Counted from the first letter of the stretch, positions 35,276 to 49,470 are shown. The stretch is DNA of 64,000 nucleotides from Artocarpus heterophyllus (GCA_025403435.1 CM046337.1:3231501-3295500), one strand, 5' to 3'. Program-made: numbers and translations. The notes: generated from the sequence alone by a model not told the origin.

Positions 35276-37903
35276 TTAACTTTCTTCAATTTTGATCACC
35301 TTCTCCTCCTCTCTAAAAGAATCTAGCCTCTTTGATTCATTTTTAGCCGAGGAAGTATCTGTGATTCTTTTGCTAGTACCGGTCAATACACTTGTTGTGG
35401 TCTTTGAGCCATCAACTCCATCAGAAGAGTTTCTTGGCCTATCAGAAGCAGGGGATCTCATAGAATCACTACGTGGTTGCTTTGTTAATGAAGCCTTGAT
35501 TGATCTTGGGATGCACTTTGAACGCCCTGACGTGGACTCTGCCTTGTCGTCAAATGAATCCAACTGCTTACAAGTCCTGCAGGGTCAGCACGTAGCATAT
35601 GAATCATAATCAAGAATAAAGTCCATTATTAGTACTGATAGACAGACACGAACATTTTAATGTTTACGAATAGTATGCGCAAGTGAACTTCAAGATATGC
35701 AAGTAAATCAAGAAAACTTCAAATTCCTTTTACTACAAGTTTCTAAAGGCTATGTCTCTTCTAGTCTAAAATCTGTTTAAACCACTTCAACTTGGCCGTT
35801 GACAAGGCTTAACAAACTGGCCATTGCCTCCATCAAACGAGGCTTAGTAAGCAATCAAGCTTCATCTATCAGCAGGAGCTTAGCAGTCATCATGCAAAAG
35901 GACACTTATGAGGAGCCAACCCCAAACCGTTTAGACACAAGTTTGAACCTTCAGAAGGCCCATAGCCGGGCACCGTTTGCTATTCACTAGGAAAGACGCA
36001 CCATGTTCAAATCTGCTAAATGTCATACCAGATTTTGATCATGCAGAAAATTCTAAAATAGGCATCTAATTATTTGATTGGGACAAGTGTTTTCTTACTT
36101 TCATCTAATACAGCCTAATATTTTTACAAATCACCAACTTAACTTGGGTTACTACAACGTCACTGAATGAACCTGAATAATTTCTTCATACTTGGAATGC
36201 CAATAAAGTTTAAAGACAAACAAAAAGAGTCCAGCGAATTTTAAACAGAAACATTGAGGAGGAAAACTGACTTGTCTGCATTATAGGACGAAGAACGCTT
36301 TAGAGCAGTATGTCCATCTTCTTTAAGCAGTTTAGTCTCAATTAAGCTCCCACTGAAGTATTCTTTATCTTCCAATCTCAAACCCGTGAACTTTGGATTT
36401 TCAGACAGGCAGTCAAGTTCCCCCATCATCATCGAAGTAGAGAAGAACGGTGATGAAAACTTTGAATGCAAAAACCTGGGTTTGTAGGTAGGAATTAGGC
36501 CAAAACTGTGATCCTTAACGGATATTGAACCGCATGATATAAGTTGCATCAAAACATTTGTGGCCTTGAGCCTAGCGTGATTCGGCATTTGAATACCTTC
36601 TTCTTCAAGAATTCTAAAACTATTGATCTTACTAGTATCAGCCCTGATCAGGGACTCTAAAGTTTCAGTCTTCCCACCAGATGAAGAGGCACTAGAGGTG
36701 GATGGAGGGGAAACGAAATCACTGCAGATCTCAGGGTTCTCCTTGCCCTGCAGAAGCCGATTTCGATAATTCTCGCCACAATTGGGCTCATTTAATGTTC
36801 CATCATCTGTTGAAACACCTCTAGTACAAGTTTCCCGTACTTTTGATCTACCCACATTCTCCTCTGTCTGCGTCGAAGCGTCTGCTAAACCATCAGTTTT
36901 GTAAATTTTATACTCAGTTAAGCTCAGAGAATTGGCCCAGGAAGAATTCTTTCCAACTGTAGACTCCGGAGATATACCAGAAGACCCTGGCCGCTCAACT
37001 GGAGGAGAGAGCTCATCGTCACGAGAGTTCTTTATTTCTTTCCCGTTTAGACTAGGTGAGGACGAGGAATCATCTTGGCTTCTAGAAGAGGTAGGTTCTG
37101 GTAACTGTTTCAAGCTCTGAGTTTTCACGTTCACAACGGGGCTGAATCGATCTGGCGAGAGAGCATATCATACTTTCAGATTTAATTACTCAGTGACGCA
37201 GAAAACTTTAGCTATATTCTATTGCAATGTGGAATGAATTACATTTACAATTATATACCTGAATTAGATTCTTCAAAGAGCTCAGAGCCTTTGAGAACGT
37301 ACTCATTGCCATGGGCGGGGTGAATTAGGTCATCTTCACAGAGATCATGCCAAACAAACCCATTTTTATAGCTCCTGCATTCATTAAAAGACAAAAAATT
37401 GTAGAAGAACTAAACAAAAATCTCTGCTTAACTGTCAGGAAACGACCAATTTCCAGTTTTCCTATCGACAAAAGAAAAAAATAAAAGCACAAAGTCTGAA
37501 GATATTCTGACTGAGAAAGAATACAAGAATTTTTCACCTTTTAGAAGACCATGCGTACATGGAAGCCATGCCTCTGCCTCGCAGAACATTAAGTCTCTCA
37601 ATCACATCTGTGAAGAACACATAAAATTCCTCAAAAATCAAAAAAAAAAAAATTTCCCAAAAAACGAACTTTCGATGAAACAGAAGATTCTAGACTCCAG
37701 AACTGCGATTCACCTCTTAGATAGAGACCGTCGGGAGAGGAGAGAGGGACCTCCATAAAATGAGGGTGCTCGAGCTGGCGATTCCGGCAAAGGTAGTAAA
37801 CCACAGGAACCTTGCGGTTCAGCTGATACTTCCGCGACTTCTCCGTCCACACTTTGGCCCTCTCCGGGCTCACTTGCCGGTACTTCTTCATCCTCGCCTC
37901 CAT
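35276..37903 (-). CDS. SOK3: SOSEKI polarity protein (DUF966, DIX-like domain)
   Basis: Five exons on the minus strand: 37903-37714, 37607-37538, 37374-37259, 37151-36272 and 35576-35276. All introns are GT-AG and phases match, giving 518 residues. SOSEKI proteins polymerise through an N-terminal DIX-like domain and mark cell corners and edges, recruiting partners such as ANGUSTIFOLIA. Here the domain spans about 31-122 ([67 protein letters not shown]). The middle is Ser-rich and disordered. Two further family blocks follow: [20 protein letters not shown] with [15 protein letters not shown] and [14 protein letters not shown], and the basic tail block [21 protein letters not shown] chose the ATG at 37903 (MEARMKKY). 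An in-frame ATG at 37942 would add a hydrophobic 13-residue leader not usual in the family. The SOK3 name rests on adjacency to FIT and is tentative. Confidence 0.93.
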
Positions 37904-38817
37904 TAACAAAAGCAAGAAAGAAAGAAAAAAAGCCCTACGCAATCCCTCGCTGCAGACACAGCGACACCGTTTTCACTCCACGAAAGCTTCTTCCGTCGCA
38001 ATACTAGTTTCGAGAACTCCGAGAGACGGAAGTTACTCGCGATCTCCGATTTCGAAATTGAACTCGAGTTTGAGAAACTAACGTGAATTTCGAAATCTGC
38101 GAGGAGGAGCTCGGTCGGAAACGGATCAAAACCGAGGTGAATCACAACAACACGTTCAAATCTGTGAAAAGAAAATTCGTGAAATTAAGAATTCAACCGG
38201 AATCTAAAGAGAAAAAACAGAGAGAGAAGAAAACGAAAAAAAAAAGAAGCGGAGAGCTTGAAAGTATGGAGAGAGAGAGAAGAGACCTGAGAAGAAGAGG
38301 TGGAGGAGAAGAAATGGAGAGAATGGGGCGGGAGGTGATGAAGAAGGAGAAGCCCGCATTTAATGCGGTACAGAGAAGAACTGTATGTTTGGCTTGAGAG
38401 AAAATGAAGGTGAGGAGGACTGAGGAGGACTGTGGAACCTCAAAGCTGAAGTTGGCAGAGACAGTGACCCCTCGCAGGCTTCCCCCTCTCTCTCCCCTTA
38501 TTTTCCGGCTTCGCTCCTTTGGCTGATTTCGACCATTCCACGATTTCTCTCTCTCCCTCTCTTATGCTTTGCTTTGAAACTGGGGGTTTTATGTGTCGTA
38601 AAGGTTTTAAACTATAACGCGGTGGAACCGTAGTTTAAAACATTTTTTTTAATTATAAATAGTATAAAGTTTTTATATATTATAATAATAAAAAAATATT
38701 ATATTATAAAATTTTTATATATTGTAATAAAATTTTTTTAACTATTTTATTAAATACTTTATAAATGTAGTTTTGGGTCAATTTGGTATTGGTGTATTCT
38801 ATTGACTAAAAACATAA

Positions 38818-39377
38818 GCGTTTGGTGAATTTTTTTAAAAGTTGCTCTGAGAATTAGGAGTGAAATTGTAGGTGTTTATTGAACTATGTATAAAATTACT
38901 TTGGAGATGTATAATAACAAAAATAGGTAAATTTGATTAAGCATATTCATACCTCCGATTTAAAACTAATTTTAATTTTAAAGTTAAATATGTGATATTT
39001 ATACAGTAAAATATTAAAAATGTAATTTTATTTTTATTATGTTATACATTTTTATTAAAAGAAATTACTTTTATTATTCAAATTCTTATCTAATTTATTT
39101 CTAATAGGCTTTTTTTTAACACTAAGATTTTTTTTAAGAACGAACAATAATACATTTTGTTTTCAAAAAAAATATGTTATTTGATTTCTTTTAATTTAAT
39201 AAATAAAAATGTATAGATTGAGAATTATTTATCATTATTAATGTTAGTTTAGTAGTCTTAAATTATATAGCCAGAAATTGCTGTGAAAAAGCAATCCATG
39301 GCTTGCTTCTCTACTTTTTTTGCTACATAGCAGTTTTTAAAAGCAACTTTTCAAAAGCAGGATTTATCAAACACCCT
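38818..39377. mobile_element. MITE-like inverted-repeat element, about 560 bp
   Basis: The left end gcgtttggtgaattttttta continues into aaaagttgct. The right end agcaacttttcaaaagcagg continues to tttatcaaacaccc, so the two ends are inverted copies over about 30 bp with small differences. The interior is AT-rich without coding sequence. Confidence 0.55.
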
Positions 39378-40939
39378 AAATTGCTTTAGGCAGCTACATA
39401 AACTAAAAGTAGCCTGTAAAAGCTATGTCAAATGGGCCCTTTAAACCATGGAAATAGTTTAAACTGTCGTTTGATAGAGTAATAATTGAATGAGCTTTTA
39501 AACAATGGAGACGGTTTTAAATCGATCAAAACATTTAAAATCGAAACTTTACTCCCTCAAGTTTAGGCTATTTTGAACCGTTTTCTATAGTAAAATCATT
39601 CTCATTCTCGTTTTCCTTTATAAACCATAGTTTTTCAAACACCGGTTCTCATTTTAAACCTTTACATTCCAAACGCTAGTTTAAAATCATTGTTTAAACT
39701 ACAAAGTTTAGAATTATAGTTCAAACCATAAAGTTTTAAACCACGTTATTCCAAATCCGCGCACTGGATTATGATTTTAATTATTTGATCTACGATTATT
39801 CGCGTTAAAGTTTATAGCACATGTAATACAACTGCTTCTAGTTGCAATTTAGAGCATTTCAAAAGTTAATACGACGTCTAAAACACCTATTTGTTACCGA
39901 GAAGATAAAATTGCCTTCACTATTATAAAATTTGTTTTTGTTTTATTTATTTTTCTCCTCTTTCCTCATGGATATGAATAAGTTACTATTTAAATTTTTA
40001 ATTATAATAAATTATTCTAAATTTAATAATTTAATACGGAGTAGTTCAATGTTTATGTATGAAATTTTTAAGACAAAAAATACCTTTATGCATGCGGTAT
40101 AATGTGCTTTAATAGCCACTTGAAATTACACTTTCTTCAAGGAATTTATGCATGTTGATGATGAAGCACTTTGCACCGCTTTATCAAAATTAAGAAATAA
40201 TTTATCGAAATTAAACATTTAAACTTTAACTCTAGCATAATAATTTGTCAAAATGAATTTATTAAAGTATTTATTTATTTATTAGGATGAATATTAGAGA
40301 GTAACTTGCCGTCCATTAAAAAAAAAGGTCACGGACGAACGTGCCAAATTGATGTGTGGTGAAATGCAACGGGGGAACTTTAGGAGGGTATATTGGTCTT
40401 TTTGTAACAAATAATGAACGAATTGATTATGTTCATGGTTTCTATTGAATGCAACAATCATTTGCTCATGCCACGTTATTCTTTTTCAAAAGACAGATCA
40501 TAGATGTTCCCCTCTTTTTTCCCGGTGGAAATTTATTAATGTTTATTTTTCGATGATTAGTTATAGAAGAAAATAATACTTGCCTTGGAGATCTATAATC
40601 AAAGTTGATCAATGGGAATCTAATGAGGAGGAACTAATTATTAACTATAAAGTTTGGATTTCCTACTGTTTATTTGCTTTTTTCTAGCTGCATGAATAGT
40701 TAAAGGTCTGCAAAAGTAGAAATCCGTTGTTTTTTTTTTTTGTTTTTTTTTGAGGAAGAAATCCGTTGTTTGAGTATGTCGTTCACAACACATCCCAATT
40801 TTGTCTATATCAATCGTTGATGTGCGTGGAGCAATGAGTTGCATTAATATTCGAACGTGTAAAATATAACATTTTATGAATACATATATATAACAAAGAA
40901 GCGCGATTCACTTTATTATATTCGTCTATTTTAAAATTT

Positions 40940-41061
40940 ATAGGTGTTTAACAATTATGATTAGAACAATGATTGTAGTTATCAAATAGTATAAATCTCT
41001 TATATGTTATGATGTTTTAAACCACAACCGTAATTCTAACTATACTTCCCAAACACCCTAT
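40940..41061. repeat. MITE-like unit with inverted ends
   Basis: The left end is ataggtgttt and the right end aaacaccctat, an imperfect inverted pair. The core word tataaatctcttatatgtta lies in the middle. A second unit (41147-41258) follows 86 bp later. Confidence 0.6.
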
Positions 41062-41146
41062 AAGATATAGTTTAGAAGCCTCAGTTGGTATTTCAACAAC
41101 ATTTTCTCTCGCATACTATTATGTTTTTCAATTCTAACTCTCGTAA

Positions 41147-41258
41147 GGTGTTTGATTGTTGTTTAGAACCAATAAACAATAAAAAGCTTCTATATTCTAC
41201 AGTATTTTCAACAAAAATTGATACTAACTATTGATTATAACCATACTTTTCAAACACT
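41147..41258. repeat. MITE-like unit with inverted ends
   Basis: The left end is ggtgtttgattg and the right end ttttcaaacact. The interior holds aaaaagcttctatattctac. It is the same size and style as the neighbouring copy. Confidence 0.55.
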
Positions 41259-43179
41259 CAGTCAGTTTCAATTCAATTTCCATGCCACCTATTAGAAAGT
41301 TAAAATAAAAAGATATATATCATAGTATACATAGAAGCCACAATCAACTCAACTGCATTGGAATTTTTTTTTTATTTTAGCAAAAACTAGTTTTTCTTTT
41401 TCTTTTCCTTCTTTTTTTGTTTTTTGTTTTTTTTGAGAAAATGCGGTATTTGGTGATTGGAATTTTTCTCGTTAACCAATCTTTTGCTAACAAAAGGTAA
41501 CCAATAAATGTTGATGAAACCTTCTAGTATTTCTTCAATAAAAATATATTAAACTGAAAAAAAAAAAAAAAAGTAGTCTTGGATATCACGCAAACTCATG
41601 TTAAAATGCAGCTCACTGGGAATTCCAAAAGGCAAATTATCAGCGTTACTCAGAAGACGAGGAAAACGTATTGGTTCCAAAAAGCTTACTCTAGATGGAG
41701 CTTCAATTCCAATATTTCCATTTTTGGATCGTGATGTGAGTTTGAAATGGACTTGCTACGAAGCTAAACTAAAGACTTCAATAATGCCTAGCCTAGCCAC
41801 TCGCATCACTCAGCGAGATTTGAGATAGATCTTGGCTTTTCTCCTTTTGCTTCCGCAGGGTAAAGAACACCTTTGCTTCATAGCTTGCGTGCTTGAAAAT
41901 AAGGCAGTTTGATGAATGGCCTTTGGAAATTTTTTTTTTGATAAATGTCTCCTTTTTTTTTTGGACAGCTTTTGGCATTAAAAAAAAGGTTTTTTAGACA
42001 TCAAAACGGTTCCAGTTTTTTTTTTTTCATTCTGTTGCGGTTCCTTATTCTGCTATAGTCATTTTTCTTTTTTTTTTGAAAAAAACTAGGACAATTTACC
42101 TGCACAGAAAAGCATGTTTTTTTTATTCCAAAAAAAAAGAGACCATTTACCCAATTCCAAATTTTTTTGTCCCTTTCATAAAAATCTTCCTGAAAATTAT
42201 CTAGCATCGTGGCTTGAGGGCTTTTATAATACCTAAAGTTGGTTTGGAAAATATGGTTGAATTTAAACATTACAGTATATAAGAGAGTTTCATTGCAATA
42301 ATTTTACTCTTTACTGTAGTATGTAAAAACTTTACACTATAACAATTAGAACTTATTTTTTCTAACATGTTTCCCAACCGAACTCTTAAACATTTGGTAA
42401 CTTAGTTTGAAGATTTTGTTATACCCTATGCTTGAGAGGAGTTCAAACTAATACTTTGAATTATTTTTTGTTCAAAATACTACAATATTTGAGAGCTTTA
42501 CATTGTAACTGCAAAAGTTTACATTATAAACGGTTTAAACTAGTTAATTCAAATTGTTATGCCAAATGGAAAGATATGGTATTTTGTTCATAGAATTTAT
42601 GGGCTGCTTGGCAAGTTGATTAGAAATAGCTTGTGAAAGTTTTACACTATAGAATTTTTTTGCTTTTTATTATAACTGCAGAGAACTTTACAATATAAAT
42701 AGCTAGAACTAAAACTCCAAACATATGCTTAGATTGCTCTAGTATTTTCTTTCATAGAATTAAGATTGCCAATGTATTTCAGTTCCATCGAATTAATAGT
42801 TTGAATCGATCCAACGTCCTCACGCTACTTCAAAGACAACAAAAGTGCTCTATGGGACCTTTTAGCAAACTAATATTTAGTATTATTATTATTATTATAA
42901 GCGCTACTAGGGGCTCCAGTTTTGGGGCTCCGCATAGTGAAAGGGGATGGATCTTACTGATAAGATCTACTTGCTATACATACCTGCAGAGTCAATGCAA
43001 TGAGGAGCTAAAAATCATCTCTATTATTATTGGTGACGATGAAATACTGTTAAAAAATATGGAGCCAAATTCAACGCCCATCATAATGTCATCCCACCCA
43101 AAGGAGGCTAAGATAGAGCAAGAGGAGAAGGAAAAACAAGAAAAAAAAGGGAGGAGCTCGGAGCTGAGCTGGGTGCACC

Positions 43180-43640
43180 CTAACATAAGGAGAGGTGTGT
43201 CGCCGAGCAGTGGGATAAAGCCCACTTGTGGGGGAGTAGAAAAGTGTGGTAGCCTCACGCTAAGCGTTGCAAAAATCATAGCGCGAACATCAGCTTGCGT
43301 GGTTGCACGTGACAGCAAGCAGGGACTCATGTTTTTGCGTTTTTTGTAGTTTGTTACCCATTCTTTGTAAAGTTATATATAGATACGTTGTGTTATTTTT
43401 CTTAGTAGAGTGTGTATCAGAACTTTAGAGTGAGAGGTAGTCTATAGAAATTTTTTGAGAGAGAGTATGCAATTTTTTTCTCGTAAACTTTTTCATCATT
43501 ATAGTAAATTATTATGTAGTGTCTAAAAGTAGACGTATTTATCTACGTTAAGGGTGAACCATTATAAATTTTATATGTTCTTATTTAATTTTCGTTAGTA
43601 TGTTTTTCGTTCTTGGTAGAATTAGAGCTTCTAATTAGCA
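43180..43640 (+). mobile_element. Decayed copia-type LTR 3' part with primer-site remnant
   Basis: The stretch ends with words typical of plant copia LTR ends (agagagagtatgc, gtagacgtatttatctacgt, aagggtgaaccattataaa). It is followed at about 43612 by ttggtagaattagagcttct, which looks like a mutated TTGGTATCAGAGCTTCT primer site. A clear left boundary and target duplication were not found. Confidence 0.35.
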
Positions 43641-46600
43641 ATAAATACTAGACGCGGAGAAAAGTTGAGGGGATAAAAATTAATTTTTATTGTAATAATA
43701 CAACACTGCCATAAACAACTACTGACTTTTCTTTTGAATCTCGCCAAAGACCTATTCCTCTTCCTCTGCCTAAACGGGTTATGTGGTTCCCTTCGCTTCT
43801 TCCAGTCCTTAAGTGCAATTTAGGTATGCCATATTTATAGCCTAGTTACACATCTGATTGGTTGATTAAGAATGGGAGTTGATCCTTATCTAGACTCCAC
43901 TCAAGCTTATAGGGTGATTGAAATAGTAGTTTAAACTATAAACAGTGTAAAACTACCACGTGTTATAGTAAGAAAGCTACAGTGTAGCTCTTATGTATTA
44001 CAGTTCTCAAACTTAAACTAATAGCTTAAATTACGCTTCCAAGCACCATATTAAACAAACCAGCAGATAACCAACAAATAACAAATGCATAAAATAGAAT
44101 GACTTTGTATATTTCACCAAACTAAAAATTATCAAATTCTATGCCAATTTGTGAGGTTATGTTTTGAATTTTTGCATACTTTTTATTTTTATTGGATCTT
44201 CATTATAACATTCAAGATACAGATTAATTGCTCAACGTGTCTCTTGTTTGAAAGTTTTAATTCTTTTATTAAAAAGTTTGAAAGAGTAGTTTAAACGATC
44301 AGTTTAGATTTAAGAGTTGTAGCATATAAAAATTTTACACTACAACTTTTTTATTGAAACATAACAAATTTTACACTACTTATAATTTAAACTTCTTTTC
44401 CATCATCGGCAAATAGTTCCAAAGAACAGATTATTATCTTTATCACGTGTGTAACAAAATCTACCCAACTATTTGGAATTTCTATTTATTAAAAGGCGTA
44501 GACATTCGATTGCAACTATCACAAACCTTTTTTGTCCCAATAGTAACAAGCTCAATGGAAGGTCAATGCTTAAGCGGAGTAGTTGTGTTTACCTAAACCG
44601 TCAAAATTGACCCTTGGGTCGGTAAGAAGTTGAACTTGAAAGTCAAAAGAAAACTAGTTGCTTTTTGTTTATTTCCCTCAGCTTATCATAGAGAAATAAA
44701 ACAGAACGATGTACGTCGGTTTAGATCTCGGAATGTCGCGGGAAAGTGACGGATTAGGTAACTAGCAGAGAACAACAAAGAATAATTTAAACAACCGGTT
44801 TAAATTTAAAAATTATAACATATAAAAATTTTATATTATAATTTTTTATTATAACATAAAAAATATATATATTATTTAAAATTTAAATTATTAATTTAAA
44901 TTACAGTACATTGTTGAACAAGGACAATAGTTGCAAAGGACACAAAATTATTACGTTCAAAGTTACAACCAATCCTCCGGCAAAAAGTGAAGGCAGGGTA
45001 TTGCTATAACTTAGCACATGGTACGCGGCTAGCGTAGCCATGTAGCCAAGGACCTAATAGACAGTGAGACCAAAGAGAATTTATATGGTTCTACTATTAA
45101 TTAATTGAAAAGTTCTTGACTTCTGTTTCCTCAGTTTGAAATAAAAGTACAACGCATAATTTAAATTTTATAAGAGAAAACTTCATATCAAAATTAGTTT
45201 AAAATAAAATTTTGAAAACTTTAAGTGATACGGTACACTCATCATTTTTAATTTTTAAATGTACAATTTATGTTATTTATAAGGTGTTGGAGAGGTGTGG
45301 TTAAAATTAAAACTTATGAAATAAAAAATATATGAGAGTTTTACATTGTAATAATAAAAATTTTAGTTAGAATTGATTTTATCAAACACTTCATTGTTTT
45401 TGCAAGAAAAACTAACATCCCAGCACAGATAATCAATGTGTGAGAGAAAGTGGGCCCCACATGTTGGTGGGACCAACTCCTATTTCACAACCTGACTCGC
45501 TATAGATGCGGTCCTTTGCAACAACCAACGCTTTGTCCGAGAGCATTTTTATTTAACCTTGTAAAATTAAATTTTATTATTTATAAAATAATTAGTCTCA
45601 ATTTAAAAAAGAGTATATTATATACTACATTAAAATCTACTGTTTTATAGGCAGCGTGAAAGCAATTTTTCTATCCCTATTCTATGGATGAATAGGAAAT
45701 ATCATCTTGATCCGCAAACAAGAAGAGATCAACTGACACCACCAAATCAAGTCCGCAAATAGCACGGCATCTCATTGTGGAGAACTAAAAGGGTGTTGGT
45801 GAGTGATGGAACCGTTTTTTATTATAACATGTGATAGTTTTATACTGTAATAATTTTTTTTTCTTTTTATTGTAACATATAAGAATTTTATACTATTTAT
45901 AATTAAATTTATAGTAAAACTACCCTTAGTCAAACAAGGTAAATTATAATAATGAATGTGCAGTGCCCGCTAGTTGCGGTAATTGTACGAATGCGGAATC
46001 AAGTGGCCGTTATTTTGATTCATTGCTCTTGTTGGAGGAAGTGGTCATCTGTCATCCACGGCGATGTGCAGAATTTACAGGGTGTTTGCCAATTTTTTGG
46101 CAAGGACATTGTGAATCAATTTTTAGTTAAAATATTATAATATGTAAAAATTTTATATTACAGTAAATAATTATTTTTATTGTAGTATATAAAAGTTTTA
46201 TATTATTCTTCAATAAAAAATTGGTTAGAAACAATGATTAAAAAATCGACATTTTTGCCGATATATTTGTATTTTCGAAGCATCAATATAGTAATATGGG
46301 TGTTATATCCTTTCCACATAATATTTAAAAATTTCAGTGAATATTTCTCTAGATATCGATATCTTAACGGAAATGCTTGTTTCTATGAAAACTCTAATGT
46401 AAAATGACGAAATATTTGAAAATTTTATGGAATTTTTTGTGAAAATAGCGATAAAGAATCAACAAAATATCCAAGCTTCATATATAATTTTTTAAATTAT
46501 TTTAAAATATAAAATTCTAGTTTTTTTTATTCAATTTTTAATATAATCTTTCACAAAATTACTTTCCAATGCTGTAAATCTAATTTTTAATTTATTTCAT

Positions 46601-49199
46601 GCACTGAGACATGTGATTCAAAATATCAACTCTGATCTTAAAGCCACTAGCAATCACGATAGACCTCTAATTTCTCTGTAACTATTCAAGCTTTATGTTT
46701 TGATGTCAATATTGTTCAAACCAAGAAGATATTCTACATACCTTTGATTCTCCTAGAAACTCTTTTTGATATTGTTATTTTCTTATATTTTATGAAACTA
46801 TAGATATAAAGTACTTGTATTAGTCGATTTTTAATTAATATGCTCAACTTGAGATCGTATACTTATTATTTATCATATTATAATGTCTTTTTACTATTTA
46901 TATCTATCACGTGCTTAGTAAATTAGTTGAAAAGTTTATCTAAATTTTTTATTATTAACAATTTTGGAATTTCTTAATATCTCATTAAAAATAACAGGAT
47001 TTAAGATGACTTTTTATATTTTACGCTAATTTCAATTGATATTGATATTTTTGTTGATACCAATATTTATATCTTTAATTAGATCCAACCTTGCTAAATA
47101 CCCTTTTAGAAAATGGCCAAAAAAATCCAACCAAAGATAAGATGTTTTATTCTAAGGCCAAGTCATATTCTAGCCTGAAAACACCCTTGTCTGCTAATTT
47201 TCTTAAACCAGAGAAGTAGCTGGCCTTGCTCTTTGCAAATGCTATTTATTGGCTCAAGCTTGGCGAAATATGTGACCACTTTTCTACAAGTTTTGATTGA
47301 ATCTTTACACCGTGGAGAATTACAGAGTAGCCTCTTTCACTTGAAAAAATAAACTTTCAAAATCTTTTCATTAAAGCTTGTCTATTTGAGTAATTTTTCC
47401 TCTCTCACTACACACACACACACACACAAAAAAAAAAAACATATATGTATATGTTTATAAATATGGAGTTCATTTTCGTGGAATTTAAATGTGGTCACGA
47501 TTGCTCGCCAAAAAATGGAAAAGTTTTTAATGACCACTTGGAATTTGTACTTCAATGTGTAAAGAAGAAAAAATTACAACATACCTTGAATATTATTGAT
47601 AGGTTAGTGGTAGCCAATATGTTCATGTCACATCAGCATTAGATGGAAAGAAATTTATTTTTGATAGGTTAGCAGGCCAGAACCTGAAATATTTCTATGC
47701 CAGCTACAGACCAAACATTCTCTGTAGAATGAAATAAGATCAATTCAGAAGAAGATGAGCAGTGTTTTGGATTATATAAAAAATACTTCTAATCAACAAA
47801 ATTTGGGATCTTTATTTTTTTCCCTACTACCTAAATCAACTTTCAGAATAGATTCAACCAATTTTACATTCTAACTTTTTAAGGGGTGTTTAAAACTTTT
47901 TAAGACTCTCAACAGTTATAATAGTAAAAAAAACAAAAATTTCTTATGACTCCTACAAAACACCAAAACGCCCGGTTACAACTAAAGTTTCAAACGAAAG
48001 CTTACTACTAATATACTCTTTGTTCACCATGCACATTTTGAGAGCCGAAGTTGACAAATTATGCAATAGTGAGACCAGAGACTAGAGACCGAGAGTTAAC
48101 TGGACCCACCTTGCCTCAGCCCACGTGTTGGCAACGATGTGTGAGTTAAGATCAGTCTGGCCCAATTCAACTTGAACGTCGGAATTTGCCGCTCTATCAC
48201 ACCCATCAAGACGAGAAATGCGTGGCCCAAGCATGCAAAATTTTGGTTTTAATTTTTATTGTAGAAAAAGGTTTGAATTATGATTAATTATTTTATTACT
48301 TAGAACAACGAATCAAACCACATGAAAACTTTGGTTTGGTTGAGGGTAACAATATTTGTGACTAAGGCTTGGAAAAATGGTGTGGATCAGTTTGTGAAAG
48401 AAGGGTGTTCCAAACTCACACTATTGTCTTAAAAGTGGCAACTATCGGATATCCAAATTGCAACCTGAATTTTTTTGAGTTATGTTTGACAACGACGTTC
48501 TAACTTGTTCGATTATTATAGAGTAAATTTTTCACATATTATAATATAAAACTTTTATATGTTGTAATATTTTGGTTCTATAGTTCTAACCATATTTTCA
48601 AACATATTCTTAATTTTAATATACACATTGTAAAATTTTACCCAATTACTTAAACCTAACACTCGATACATATAAAATAAAAAGAAGAAAGTCGATATAT
48701 ATAAAAAATAACATACACATCCACTCTGCTCCAATTGAGCCGGCCTCACTTCGTCCATACATATTAAATACATATTAATTATTGGGAGACTTACATATTA
48801 ATTCTTGGGAGACTTATAGAGTGTCGATTCGCCTATGATATAGATCAAGTGTTTTTTAATTGTTTTTTTATAATTTCATGTCGTGGATCATGTTTGAACT
48901 GACAAAATTCATGCACACCAAATATTTTTTTACGTCCCCTAAAAAACAAATCTTTTTAATGTAAACGAGTTACACAAATTGCCGCACTTGAATATTGAAT
49001 ATTGGATCGATTCTCTCTTGAAAGAAATGAAATTAGGTGTCCGAATAACGGAAACCTGTAAAAAAAAAAAAAAAAAAAATCTCACTTCTTCGCATTCCTT
49101 GACCAAGCGCTTCCCGCCATTTCCTTTCATTTCCTTCGCACTCTTCAGTCTTCTCGTTCTTCTTCCTCTCCCTCCGAAATCCACTATTTTCTGCATTTG

Positions 49200-49470
49200 A
49201 TGCTCAAGCTTCGTTCATGCCATTGCCTACGCCAGGCCTCAATCTCTCTCCGCCGCCTCAATTTCCCCTCTTTCTCTCTCCTCATTTTCAGATCCTTCTC
49301 TATCACCCCTGTAACCCTCTCCAGAAACCCTGGACCTCATCACCCGGCCACCATGTCGTCTCGCCCCTCCGCTTTCAACGCTCTCATGTCCGGAGCTCGA
49401 GCCGCCGCGGCCACCGGCTGCAAAGAAAGTTTGCGCGTCGGCGAGCACCCAGGAGAGGACGGGGCAGTTG
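49200..49470 (+). other. LIG1: Dual-start N-terminal region of the ligase pseudogene
   Basis: Two in-frame ATGs occur. The first (49200) opens an Arg/Ser/Leu-rich, acid-poor leader like a mitochondrial presequence (LKLRSCHCLRQASISLRRLN). The second (49353), in the strong context gccaccATGtc, starts MSSRPSAFNALMSGARAAA. Arabidopsis LIG1 uses two such starts for mitochondrial and nuclear forms, so the ancestral gene kept this arrangement before it decayed. Confidence 0.7.

Larger units (their letters stand above)
38146..49196. other. Eleven kilobases of gene-free, MITE-rich DNA
   Basis: No protein-coding gene could be supported. The stretch is unusually dense in short AT-rich repeat units whose core resembles acatgttataata/taaaactctcacat, near 38600-38770, 40940, 41147, 42270, 42470, 42600, 43910, 44270, 44790, 45280, 45800, 46090, 47880 and 48490. 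It also holds a larger inverted-repeat element (38818-39377) and a decayed LTR-like block (about 43180-43640). A (CA)n run lies at 47409-47427. Confidence 0.55.

Noticed and set aside
35292..35609. 105-codon plus-strand frame opposite the last SOSEKI exon
   Set aside because: It is the antisense shadow of conserved SOSEKI coding sequence.
42801..43349. Open frame of 182 codons on the plus strand with an opposing 112-codon frame
   Set aside because: Composition is low-complexity (Ile/Ser and Glu/Lys runs), both strands are open at once, no domain is recognisable, and it overlaps the LTR-like relic.
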